From Sphingobacteriales bacterium 44-15 (lineage in GTDB: Bacteria > Bacteroidota > Bacteroidia > Chitinophagales > Chitinophagaceae), in NCBI GenBank assembly GCA_001899685.1, contig MKWG01000011.1, positions 1 to 64,000 on the forward strand: a stretch of 64,000 nt of DNA, written 5' to 3'. A program made the position numbers and the translations under genes. Below are positions 28,096-36,922 of the stretch, one piece after another. A model generated the notes under the pieces. It saw only the letters and a program-made list of their open reading frames with translations, made no database searches and was not told the DNA's origin. Position 1 is the first letter of the stretch. Each line of letters starts with the position of its first letter.

Positions 28096-29319
28096 TTAAT
28101 GAGATACTGATACGGCTTCTTTACTTAAAGAACTTGTGCGTATTTCAGTATTAAAAAGAGTAATTGCCAGTAATGAAAGCCCTGTCTGGAATACTGAAAA
28201 TATAATGAAGGCTTGCATAAGGCTTAGTTTAAGTGCCAAACCAAATAAATAACTACCTAATCCGAACCCTATAAAAAGCATAAATACGTTTAAGCTCATT
28301 GCTTGCCCGCTTCTTTCTTTACCTACTTGTGTTATTATCCCGGCAAGCAAGGGTTGTGTTAAATCATATCCCAGTGATAAAATTGTAACGGCAAATGCAG
28401 CCAACCCCAATGGAATATTAAATATGAGTATGAAAGCAGAAAGGGCGCTTAATCCTAATCCTAAAGGCAATAATTTCTTTCTTCCAAATTTATCTGCCAG
28501 TTTTCCAATAAAGGGCCCTAACAAAAATCCCGGTATGCCATAACCTAAAATTGCCAGCCCGATTTGAATACCATTCAATCCAAATGTTTTCTCAAAGTAT
28601 AGTCCCAACCAGGTAAAAACACCCGCATGAAAAACAGCATTAAGCAGCACAAAAACATAAGCTGTTTTGCCCCTGCCTGATGACAATAATTGCTTATAGC
28701 CGTTAAATACTATGCTCCATGTAAGAACGGGCTTTGTAACTGTTGACGTTTTTACTCTCAGATAAACCAGGTATAAAATTATCCATATAAAAAAACCTGT
28801 TACTGCTACTCCAATAAACAGCATTTTCCAGCCAATAAATGGCTCAAGCATTACACCCACAGAAGAACCGAAGGCGCCACCTCCGGCCATTGCGCCAAAT
28901 AGCCACCCAAGCGGGCGCCCTCTTTCTTCAAAAGCATACGTTTGACCAATCCAGGCCAGTGCAATAGGTACTACTCCGCTTGCCCCGATGCCGGTAATAA
29001 ATCGCCAAAAGATTAGTTGATTGACAGACGTTGAAAATGCTGTTAATGCTGTCAGGATTGAAAAAGCAAATAGTGATGTTAGTATGATTCTTTTAGGTCC
29101 TATTATATCTGACAGCAATCCATAAAAAAGTGTGGCTATACCGTAGGGTATAAGATAGGCCGGCACTATTAAACCCACTGTTTGTTCAGGCACTTTGAAA
29201 TAAGCAGAAAAGCCCGGTATCAAAGGAGCTACCATATACAACTGAAAGAAAATTGTGAATGTTGCCGCCGATAAAATGCGCAATATATATTCCCGCTTTG
29301 CTGTTTGAAAATTTTCCAT
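28096..29319 (-). CDS. MFS transporter
   Basis: 12-TM pattern, LLSDIIGPKRIIL, GKLADKFGRKKLLPLG. Confidence 0.9.
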   Translation of the reverse strand: MENFQTAKREYILRILSAATFTIFFQLYMVAPLIPGFSAYFKVPEQTVGLIVPAYLIPYGIATLFYGLLSDIIGPKRIILTSLFAFSILTALTAFSTSVNQLIFWRFITGIGASGVVPIALAWIGQTYAFEERGRPLGWLFGAMAGGGAFGSSVGVMLEPFIGWKMLFIGVAVTGFFIWIILYLVYLRVKTSTVTKPVLTWSIVFNGYKQLLSSGRGKTAYVFVLLNAVFHAGVFTWLGLYFEKTFGLNGIQIGLAILGYGIPGFLLGPFIGKLADKFGRKKLLPLGLGLSALSAFILIFNIPLGLAAFAVTILSLGYDLTQPLLAGIITQVGKERSGQAMSLNVFMLFIGFGLGSYLFGLALKLSLMQAFIIFSVFQTGLSLLAITLFNTEIRTSSLSKEAVSVSH

Positions 29320-29331
29320 TGTTATCCGTTC

Positions 29332-31728
29332 TTATAATTCAATAGCATTAAATCCTTCTTTCTCCAAAACGTTTTTCAAATCGTCTCGCTTTATCTGTCC
29401 AGGATAATAATTTACCTGCACTTGTTTCTGCATTATTTTTGGCTTAACCTCTTTGACTCCGGGCAAAGCTATAAGCGCAGTAGTGATTTTTTGGGCGCAG
29501 CCTTCACAAACCATGTTAGAAACTTTAAATCTTGTTTCGGTTAGTGTAGCGAATGTTTCCTGGTTAATGGATTCAAGCCGCAGGGTTCTGATTCGAAGCG
29601 TGTTCACCAGTATAACGAAAATGCTAACGATCATTACCGTAACGGCAAGTATGGGCGTTATGAAGCCAAAGGCAGCAAGCAACATTCCTACAATATTGAA
29701 TAATACAGCAACAAGTACGTTGCCGGTCATCGTTTTATAGCTGGCCTTCCCTAAAATAACAGCATTCAGCACATCAACTAATCTATCACCAATTAAAATA
29801 ACTCCCGCAGCTTCAATAGCAACATCCGTTCCCGCACCAATGGCAATACCTACATCAGATTGCGCTAAAGCGGGTGCATCATTTATTCCATCTCCCACCA
29901 TTGCAACTTTGTAGCCTTTCTTTTGCAATCTCTCTATAACGGCTACCTTTTCACCGGGTAACAATTCAGCATGCACTTCATCAATACCAAGTGTTTTTGC
30001 TATCGGTTCCGCTACCTGTTTGGCATCACCTGTCAGCATAACAGTTCTTATACCTCTTGCTGTGATTTTTGCAATTACCTGGCTACCCGTTGGGCGGGGA
30101 GTATCCTGTAATGCAATAATTCCAATTACATTGGTGTCCTTGCAAATCAATACTGCTGTTTTGCCTTCATCCCCAAAAGCATCTATTTTCCTCTTTATAT
30201 TTTCAGTAATAACAATGCCGTTTTGTTCAATAAAAGAAGGCTTGCCAGCTAATAGTAAACTACCGCTTAAATTTCCGGCCACACCTTTTCCTGGTATGGC
30301 TTTGAAGTTTTCAATCTGCAATCCGGGAACAGCTTCTTTTTGCGCATAAAAAGCAATTGCCTGTCCAATTGGATGCTCTGATTTACTTTCCATTGCTGAA
30401 GCAATGGATAATAATTCCTTGTCATTTCCATTCACTGCATAAACGTCTGTAACAGTAGGTTTGCCATAAGTCAGCGTTCCGGTTTTATCAAAAACAATAG
30501 TATCAACTCTTGATAAGCCGTAAAGCACTTCGCTTGCTTTTACCAACAGGCCAATGGAAATACCTTTTCCACCTGCAATGGCGGCCAGCATAGGGGTAGT
30601 AATTCCTAATGCACAGGGATAGCCCATTATGATGGTAGTGAGTAAAACAAGCGTAGCCTGTACATAATTGCCGGTGGCAAATGCCCATGCTATAAAAGCA
30701 ATGGCCGCCAAAATAAAAACGACAGGCCCGTAATAGTTCATTAGCTTATCTGCCAACAATTCAACAGGAGGTTTCTTTTCAGCAATCCGGCTCATTAAAC
30801 GTACTACCTGGCTTAAAAAACTATCCTGTCCAATTTTGGAAACCTGTATTTGGAGTGCCCCATCCAGATTTAAAGTACCCCCGATCACATCAGCACCTAC
30901 TTCCTTTATAGCAGGTGTACTTTCACCTGTAAAACTGGCTTCATCGACACTGGCATTCCCGGATAAAACAATCCCATCTAAAGGAATACGTTCACCGGGG
31001 CGTACTTCAACCACTTCACCAACCGATACATCTTTGGTTAATACCTCAATTAGTTGTTCCCCCCTTAAAACCCTTGCTTTTGCAGGCTGCAGGTTCATTA
31101 ACTTACGTACAGCTTCAGATGCCTTTTTACGGGTATCTAACTTGAAATACCCAAAGAATAAATGCAGCGACATCAGCCAGGCTGCCACAGGCAAAAAGTT
31201 TTGCCAGGCAGGATTATAAAGAGATAGCGCCCCGATTATAAACGAACCCCATGCCCCGGCAGATAATAATACATTGGCGTTAATTACCCTTTGTCTTACG
31301 GCCATGATTGTTTTCCTTAGTATCGGGTATCCCACCCACAACAAAACAAAGGCGGCCACCACCAGACTAAACCAGGCCCGGTATTGTTGCGGAAGACCGA
31401 ATAAGTTTAAAGGATCCACCAATAAATCTATAATAGCCGTCACCATTCCAATAGTGCCACGCCGTTTTATCAGGTTGAATATATCCTCATCCGTTTTATA
31501 TTGTTGTATTTCTGTTGAAGAAACGCTATAGCCTAATTTTTCCACTGCATTGGCAAGTTCTTCCCTGTTCATTTTAGCAGTATCAGCTTCCACTAATACA
31601 ATGCCGTGTACAAGGTTCACCATTACGCTATTTATTGCCGGATACCTTTTTAAGGCCTTTTCAACGCTCATGGTGCAGAAAGAACACATAAGGCCGGAAA
31701 CCTTCATTTGAATATTTTCTATTGCCAT
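29332..31728 (-). CDS. Heavy-metal P-type ATPase with N- and C-terminal HMA domains and a YPC membrane motif
   Basis: N-HMA LMCSFCTMSVEKAL; IIMGYPCALGITTP; DKTGTLT; GDGINDAPALAQSDVG; C-HMA MVCEGCAQKITTAL. Confidence 0.93.
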   Translation of the reverse strand: MAIENIQMKVSGLMCSFCTMSVEKALKRYPAINSVMVNLVHGIVLVEADTAKMNREELANAVEKLGYSVSSTEIQQYKTDEDIFNLIKRRGTIGMVTAIIDLLVDPLNLFGLPQQYRAWFSLVVAAFVLLWVGYPILRKTIMAVRQRVINANVLLSAGAWGSFIIGALSLYNPAWQNFLPVAAWLMSLHLFFGYFKLDTRKKASEAVRKLMNLQPAKARVLRGEQLIEVLTKDVSVGEVVEVRPGERIPLDGIVLSGNASVDEASFTGESTPAIKEVGADVIGGTLNLDGALQIQVSKIGQDSFLSQVVRLMSRIAEKKPPVELLADKLMNYYGPVVFILAAIAFIAWAFATGNYVQATLVLLTTIIMGYPCALGITTPMLAAIAGGKGISIGLLVKASEVLYGLSRVDTIVFDKTGTLTYGKPTVTDVYAVNGNDKELLSIASAMESKSEHPIGQAIAFYAQKEAVPGLQIENFKAIPGKGVAGNLSGSLLLAGKPSFIEQNGIVITENIKRKIDAFGDEGKTAVLICKDTNVIGIIALQDTPRPTGSQVIAKITARGIRTVMLTGDAKQVAEPIAKTLGIDEVHAELLPGEKVAVIERLQKKGYKVAMVGDGINDAPALAQSDVGIAIGAGTDVAIEAAGVILIGDRLVDVLNAVILGKASYKTMTGNVLVAVLFNIVGMLLAAFGFITPILAVTVMIVSIFVILVNTLRIRTLRLESINQETFATLTETRFKVSNMVCEGCAQKITTALIALPGVKEVKPKIMQKQVQVNYYPGQIKRDDLKNVLEKEGFNAIEL

Positions 31729-31772
31729 AGTTGTATTTTTTGCCTATCAAACAATGCAGGCTTGCTGAAATA

Positions 31773-32051
31773 TTATGCAGCACTGCCAACACCTGCTTTT
31801 ATTAATTCAGCTTCAGATACACCTCTGTTTTGGCAACAGTTCAACAGAACGCCGTTTACAGCAACAGCGGGGAGAGATTTAATGCCATATTGCTGCGCTT
31901 TTTGGATACATTCCTTTGTGTCGCAAGGTTTGGAGAGATCGTACACAATAACTTCGCAGGAGGAACAAGCCATATCCTGCACCATTTCAACGGTAGGCTG
32001 GCAAACACTGCATCCTGCGGTAAATACTTCAATAATCCGTTTGTTTCCCAT
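31773..32051 (-). CDS. Small thioredoxin-fold, cysteine-rich protein
   Basis: EVFTAGCSVCQPT... IKSLPAVAVNGVLL; eight Cys in 92 aa. Confidence 0.8.
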   Translation of the reverse strand: MGNKRIIEVFTAGCSVCQPTVEMVQDMACSSCEVIVYDLSKPCDTKECIQKAQQYGIKSLPAVAVNGVLLNCCQNRGVSEAELIKAGVGSAA

Positions 32052-32105
32052 GATTTTTAATTTTTATAAACCAAAGGTCAAACGGGCAGGGGGGTGTCTT
32101 CCAAA

Positions 32106-32489
32106 TTATTTTTCAGATTTTCCGGGATTTTCTTTGGTGTACCGGGCCAAACGCTCCCCTATTTCATTGATTTCCTTTATTTTATGGGTTAATTCATTAT
32201 CCTGGAGTATGGGGAATTGTTCCTTTAAGATTTCAATTTTTTGTGCATCAGGGCAGTTTCCGGGGCAGGCATTCATTACGCTTACCAGCTTTAGGGCAAG
32301 GCTTTTACGGAAAACTTCATCCAGTAGCAGGAAATGGGCTTTTTGCAGGCCCTGGTCAGCAGCTTTAAACTGGTTAAGGATTTGGTCAGGATCTTTGCCC
32401 TCATCCAGCATTTTAATAATACCTTCTATTTGTCCCTTTATGGTAGAAAGACGTTTGGTCAGATCCCCGGTAAGTTCTTTTGGCAGCAT
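32106..32489 (-). CDS. CsoR/FrmR-family (metal-sensing repressor) homologue with non-canonical cysteines
   Basis: LTKRLSTIKGQIEGIIKMLDEGKDPDQILNQFKAADQGLQKAHFLLLDEVFRKSL; C-terminal NACPGNCPDAQ. Confidence 0.82.
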   Translation of the reverse strand: MLPKELTGDLTKRLSTIKGQIEGIIKMLDEGKDPDQILNQFKAADQGLQKAHFLLLDEVFRKSLALKLVSVMNACPGNCPDAQKIEILKEQFPILQDNELTHKIKEINEIGERLARYTKENPGKSEK

Positions 32490-32566
32490 GCTTTAAATGT
32501 TAAATCAAAACAGTAAAGATCATAACATATAGGGGTGTGCGGGAAGTCCCTGTAAAAGTTTATTAA

Positions 32567-32785
32567 TCAGTTACAGCACGAACTCCCTTGTTGAACCGGC
32601 GGGCACTTTACAGTTCCATAGCTACAATATACACAACAATCACCACTTTTAGGTTTTAATCGCTGGTGGCAGTTTTCGCATTCATAGAAGTATTGACACG
32701 CATCTGTAGGCATTGTTTCAGCTTTTTTATGACCACAGGAAGGACAGGTAATAATTGATTGAAGAATAATATGCTGGTTAGTCAT
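32567..32785 (-). CDS. GDCCVxC-domain protein
   Basis: GDCCVYCSYGTVKCPPVQQGSSCCN plus zinc-ribbon-like CPSCGHK and CENCHQ. Confidence 0.88.
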   Translation of the reverse strand: MTNQHIILQSIITCPSCGHKKAETMPTDACQYFYECENCHQRLKPKSGDCCVYCSYGTVKCPPVQQGSSCCN

Positions 32786-32792
32786 GAGATAT

Positions 32793-33392
32793 TCATTTGT
32801 TCATTACTTTATAACCTGTTTCCTCTTCGATTACATTTGCCAGTTGTTGTAAAGATATTTGCGTACTGTCAAACTTCACGGTAGATATACCTTTGGCATA
32901 AGAGGTATTAACTTGCTGTACAGCTTTCTTTTGCAGGAGGGCATTGTTTATATGCCCTTCGCAGGCTTCACAACTCATACCCTGAATATGAAGTACAGCC
33001 TGTTGTACACTGGCTGAATTATTAATTGCTATCTGTTGTTGTGGCGCTTTGGGTTGAAAATACTTTGCATAGTAGGGGAAAGTAGATAATAAACCGGAAA
33101 CAACGGTGATAATCCAAAGAAAGGTTTTTGATTGTAACACACTTTTCTTTTCTTCACAGCCGCACGCATCTTTTTGCCGGGGTTTATACACCTGGTAGAA
33201 AGCAAACACCAAAACCAGTACCGTTGCGCCTAATAAATAAGGTCGGAGCGGTGCCGCCCGACTAAATGCAGATACCGCGCCGCCTGCACCACCTATTATT
33301 GCCAACAGTGGTACTATGCAGCAAAGAGATGATGTTACCGCAAGTAAAAGCCCTGAACCCAGCAATACTTTATTATTTTTTCCGCTACTCAT
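32793..33392 (-). CDS. merTP: Mercuric transport fusion protein MerTP
   Basis: MerT-like SSLCCIVPLLAIIGG and CGCEEK; C-terminal MerP-like QGMSCEACEGHINNAL. Confidence 0.88.
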   Translation of the reverse strand: MSSGKNNKVLLGSGLLLAVTSSLCCIVPLLAIIGGAGGAVSAFSRAAPLRPYLLGATVLVLVFAFYQVYKPRQKDACGCEEKKSVLQSKTFLWIITVVSGLLSTFPYYAKYFQPKAPQQQIAINNSASVQQAVLHIQGMSCEACEGHINNALLQKKAVQQVNTSYAKGISTVKFDSTQISLQQLANVIEEETGYKVMNK

Positions 33393-33769
33393 GCCGTTTC
33401 CGTTTTTAAATTCATTTGATCGATGATTTTAAAGAACGGGCGCAATAATTTCAGATGCTCCACTTTCAGGGAATAGAAAATAGTTTGACCCGTTTTACGC
33501 GATTCAATAATATTCCCGTCTTTCATCTTGCGTAAATGTTGAGAAATAGCTGGAATGGTCATACCCAAAATATCGCTAAGATCACAGGGGCATAGTTCCT
33601 TTTCTTCTTCCAGCAGGTAAAGAATTTTCAGTCGTACATCATTGCCAGCCAATGATAAAATGCCGGACAATTCCACAAATGCACTTTCATTTGCAGTTAC
33701 CTTTTCACGGCAGTCACTGATCTGTATGGGGTTCGCCTTTTCACGAATGCAAATGCTTTTCCCTTCCAT
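33389..33769 (-). CDS. ArsR-family transcriptional regulator
   Basis: LAGNDVRLKILYLLEEEKELCPCDLSDILGMTIPAISQHLRKMKDGNIIESRKTGQTIFYSL. Confidence 0.93.
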   Translation of the reverse strand: MEGKSICIREKANPIQISDCREKVTANESAFVELSGILSLAGNDVRLKILYLLEEEKELCPCDLSDILGMTIPAISQHLRKMKDGNIIESRKTGQTIFYSLKVEHLKLLRPFFKIIDQMNLKTETA

Positions 33770-33805
33770 AATTAATCTTTACTGCAAAAATAGGGAATAG
33801 TTTAT

Positions 33806-33827
33806 TATTTAAGCAAATACTTAAATA
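33806..33827. promoter_or_regulatory. Candidate ArsR operator
   Basis: Perfect dyad TATTTAAG-CAAATA-CTTAAATA just upstream of the arsR gene. Confidence 0.65.
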
Positions 33828-33903
33828 TAATTATAGTCAAGAAATGAGGAAGCTAACTGCCTGCAGCTTGTTTGCGAATAGCTATTAGATAAACAACGCC
33901 GGT

Positions 33904-35133
33904 TCAGAAATAGGTTGAAAATCCAAACTGAAAGCCTGCCAGTTTTGAAGGCGGATTGCCCAAAATATCCCGCTGCCAGTTATAACGGTAATTGAAGCGG
34001 ATAACAGTTTGTGCTGTTGGTCGCCAACTGATGGCCGGAACAATGGAAAACACATCATCGGCAATGCTGCTGCCAGTAGATTTGAAAGTGCCTTTATTCC
34101 AGTCTACGTATTCCAATCTTACTGCCGCATTCAATACAGCGTTTTCAAAACCAAACATTGGCCTTTTCAAAACAGGCTGTACAAAATCTATAAAGCCCCC
34201 TTGTTGTTTGCGGCCAAACTGTTCAGTATAGGTATCAGGTACATCAACATTCACCCAGGCCCATTCTCCATTGATATAGGTATTGGTTTTTGCGATAGTA
34301 GTATTAAAATCTATTGCATACACATTTACTCGTCTTTTCTTATCCAACGTCAACCCATCTTCCTGGTATTTGTTGTAAATACCTCCCATGTAGGATAAAC
34401 CTAATTCACCGATTTTTCTATTGCGTACTGCTATCTTTCCTGTAAATAAAGGGCTACCGTTAAAACTTTCTTCAAAACGATCTTTATTTTCCTTACTGGC
34501 AGGTAAAAAGGTTTTGTTTTCTGAATTGGCTATGATCTTATCATCAAAACCATTGGTTAAATACACTTCATATGCATATACCCAGTTATCAGTATATTTT
34601 TTTCCATATAATCCGAAGCCCACATTACTCCAGGTGGCTGGAAGCATTTGTGTTGCTGAAATTGGCCTGTCTACAAATTCCCATTTAGGCCCATCATGGT
34701 TTTGATTGAATGCGCCTATGGGATTCATTATTACACCACCGCGTACATTTAACAGCGGCGCCAGTTCAATATCAACGGAAGCAAATTCAATATTGATCTC
34801 CTTAGTACCGTCCTCAAATTCTATTTCAGATAAGAATTTTATCCGCTTATATATAGTGGATGCCACAAATAGGGTCAAACGCCTCATCTGGAACTGATGC
34901 CCCTCACTGATGCCATCCTCACTCAAATACTGATAATTGGCTTCTACATACCCTCCCAATGCTACCGGTAGCTTACCTACCTGTAAAAAGGGACGGTTAT
35001 ACACAGCATCCATATTCATGGTTGGTTTAGTTGTGTCTTTGGGAAACCGGCGTAATAAAGACGGATCAATCTGCGCTATTGCGGCAGAAGTGAGTATAAG
35101 TGCCAGGATAAAGAAGGGTATAATTTTTTTCAT
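33904..35133 (-). CDS. Phosphate-selective porin O/P-like outer-membrane porin
   Basis: Signal peptide; GGYVEANYQYLSEDGISEGHQFQMRRLTLFVASTIYKRIKFLSEIEFE. Confidence 0.8.
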   Translation of the reverse strand: MKKIIPFFILALILTSAAIAQIDPSLLRRFPKDTTKPTMNMDAVYNRPFLQVGKLPVALGGYVEANYQYLSEDGISEGHQFQMRRLTLFVASTIYKRIKFLSEIEFEDGTKEINIEFASVDIELAPLLNVRGGVIMNPIGAFNQNHDGPKWEFVDRPISATQMLPATWSNVGFGLYGKKYTDNWVYAYEVYLTNGFDDKIIANSENKTFLPASKENKDRFEESFNGSPLFTGKIAVRNRKIGELGLSYMGGIYNKYQEDGLTLDKKRRVNVYAIDFNTTIAKTNTYINGEWAWVNVDVPDTYTEQFGRKQQGGFIDFVQPVLKRPMFGFENAVLNAAVRLEYVDWNKGTFKSTGSSIADDVFSIVPAISWRPTAQTVIRFNYRYNWQRDILGNPPSKLAGFQFGFSTYF

Positions 35134-35576
35134 TTTGCTCTCAGGTCAATAAAAAGATGGTTGTTATTAATTGTTACCGGAAAAGCCCGAAGATCTTTAT
35201 CTGCAGGGCCGTTGGTAACCCGGCCATGATTATTAAATTCGCTGCCATGTGCAGGGCATTGCAGATAATTACCAGATGCCTGTAGTTCTGTTCCCTGGTG
35301 TGTGCAGCGCATCCATAATGCGGTATAATTATCTTCTCCAAACCGATATACGCAAATGGGATACTGCAATGCTTCGTTCTGGACTATAATAAATAAACGA
35401 TAAGCTGTTTCGCGTTTTCCCTTTGCTTTGAACTCGTCTTTATTTATAGTCAGGCCATCTTTTTCTAACGTGCCTGTTAAGTAGCGTGTAGGATTGCAGG
35501 AAGAAAAGGAAGCTGAAAGACCGGCCATAGCAAGACAAGCTCCACAAGTATCTGTTAGAAATTTCCTTCGGTTCAT
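35130..35576 (-). CDS. Rieske [2Fe-2S] protein (Tat/lipoprotein-like leader)
   Basis: MRCTHQGTELQ...LQCPAHGSEFNNHGRV. Confidence 0.9.
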   Translation of the reverse strand: MNRRKFLTDTCGACLAMAGLSASFSSCNPTRYLTGTLEKDGLTINKDEFKAKGKRETAYRLFIIVQNEALQYPICVYRFGEDNYTALWMRCTHQGTELQASGNYLQCPAHGSEFNNHGRVTNGPADKDLRAFPVTINNNHLFIDLRAK

Positions 35577-35603
35577 TGGTAAAACGTAGGTGTTTGAAAT
35601 AGT

Positions 35604-36803
35604 TTATAATGATTCAAGAAATCTGATCAACGCATTCTTTTCTTCTGCGGTCAATTGTTGAAAGTAGGTTTTGCTTTGTTGTCCTTCGCCACTATGCAAT
35701 AAAATAGCTTCTTCAATACTTTTGGCTCTGCCATCGTGCAATAGAAAGTATTGTCCTCCCTGCGATTTTTTGGAAAGTCCTAATCCCCAAAGCGCCGGGG
35801 TACGCCATTCCGGCGTTGTTGCCGAACCTTCTGTATAACCATCATCCAGGCCGCTGCCCATATCATGCAGCAATAGATCTGTATATGGATGAAATGTTTT
35901 GTTGGCTAAGGCAGCAATGGAAGATGGCCCTGTTGACAGTGTTGGGGCATGGCATTTGTCACAACCAATATTTGCGAAAAGCTGTTGGCCCTTATTTACG
36001 GTTGCATCACTTTGATTGCGCTGAACAGGCGCTTTGAGCGTCTTTAGATAAAATACTACGTCCAACACTGTTTGGTTTGAAATTTCCGGGTCTATTTCCT
36101 GGCCGGTATAGGTATCATAATGTTCGTAAGTAGAACTGATACCTATATCCTGGCTGTAGGCGTTGGCGGTTTGCTGCATGAGATCATATACGGCGGCTTT
36201 TTTGCCAAACCTGCCAATATATTTGCCGTTTCGCTCTATAGTGCCGGGCCGCAGCGTTGTATAAGCCGGCCTTGCAATCCAGTTTGGGCGACCGGAGATG
36301 CCATCGCCATCAGCGTCTTTTTCATCTGCCAATGAGAGAAGGGTTGCATCCGGTACTGCATCCAGCAATCCCAGACCTGTGTTGGCAGGTGGTGTAAACC
36401 TGGAAAAAGTAGCCCCGGCAGGAATTTGTTCCGGCAGAAAGCCGGGCATAGCTCTTTGCTGCAATTGCGGCCCTCCCAGTTGCAGGAAATGATTACCGGT
36501 ATTATCTGTTTGTCCAAATCTTGTTAATGTGGTGAATGGATGGCCTTTCCCATCCCCGGCGTGGCAGGTGCCACAGGAAGTAGCAACAAACAAAGGACCC
36601 AGACCAGTTGCCGTGGTAAATATTTCATCATTAAAGGCTACGTCTCCCCGCAGGAATAGCTGGTGCTGCTCAGGTGTTAGTCCCTCTATGGGGCCATCCA
36701 GTATTTCATCATCGGCGGGGGCCTTGGGTAGCATCTTTTCACAGGCAATACCTCCTGTGATAAACAGGAGAATACTTCCCAAAACCAGTATTTGGTTGCG
36801 CAT
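35604..36803 (-). CDS. Di-haem c-type oxidoreductase (DUF1111-like)
   Basis: TSCGTCHAGDGKG and GCDKCHAPT; RRD/GRFG context; lipoprotein-like leader. Confidence 0.88.
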   Translation of the reverse strand: MRNQILVLGSILLFITGGIACEKMLPKAPADDEILDGPIEGLTPEQHQLFLRGDVAFNDEIFTTATGLGPLFVATSCGTCHAGDGKGHPFTTLTRFGQTDNTGNHFLQLGGPQLQQRAMPGFLPEQIPAGATFSRFTPPANTGLGLLDAVPDATLLSLADEKDADGDGISGRPNWIARPAYTTLRPGTIERNGKYIGRFGKKAAVYDLMQQTANAYSQDIGISSTYEHYDTYTGQEIDPEISNQTVLDVVFYLKTLKAPVQRNQSDATVNKGQQLFANIGCDKCHAPTLSTGPSSIAALANKTFHPYTDLLLHDMGSGLDDGYTEGSATTPEWRTPALWGLGLSKKSQGGQYFLLHDGRAKSIEEAILLHSGEGQQSKTYFQQLTAEEKNALIRFLESL

Positions 36804-36852
36804 AAATTTTGTTATAGATAAGCAAAAATATAAAATTAGATTAATAAAATAA

Positions 36853-36878
36853 TATTATTTAGACTGACCTAAATAATA
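36853..36878. promoter_or_regulatory. Candidate DtxR/MntR-family operator
   Basis: 10-bp perfect dyad TATTATTTAG-ACTGAC-CTAAATAATA between divergent genes. Confidence 0.65.
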
Positions 36879-36922
36879 AATTATTACCCTTTTATTATCT
36901 TGCATTAAAATCACTTAATGCC

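Noticed and set aside
29332-31728. Calling the YPC ATPase copA
   Set aside because: Motif differs from CPC and specificity is unknown, so no gene symbol is given.
31708-32496. 262-aa plus-strand ORF over the Trx-like and CsoR-like genes
   Set aside because: Antisense to two genes with clear family motifs.
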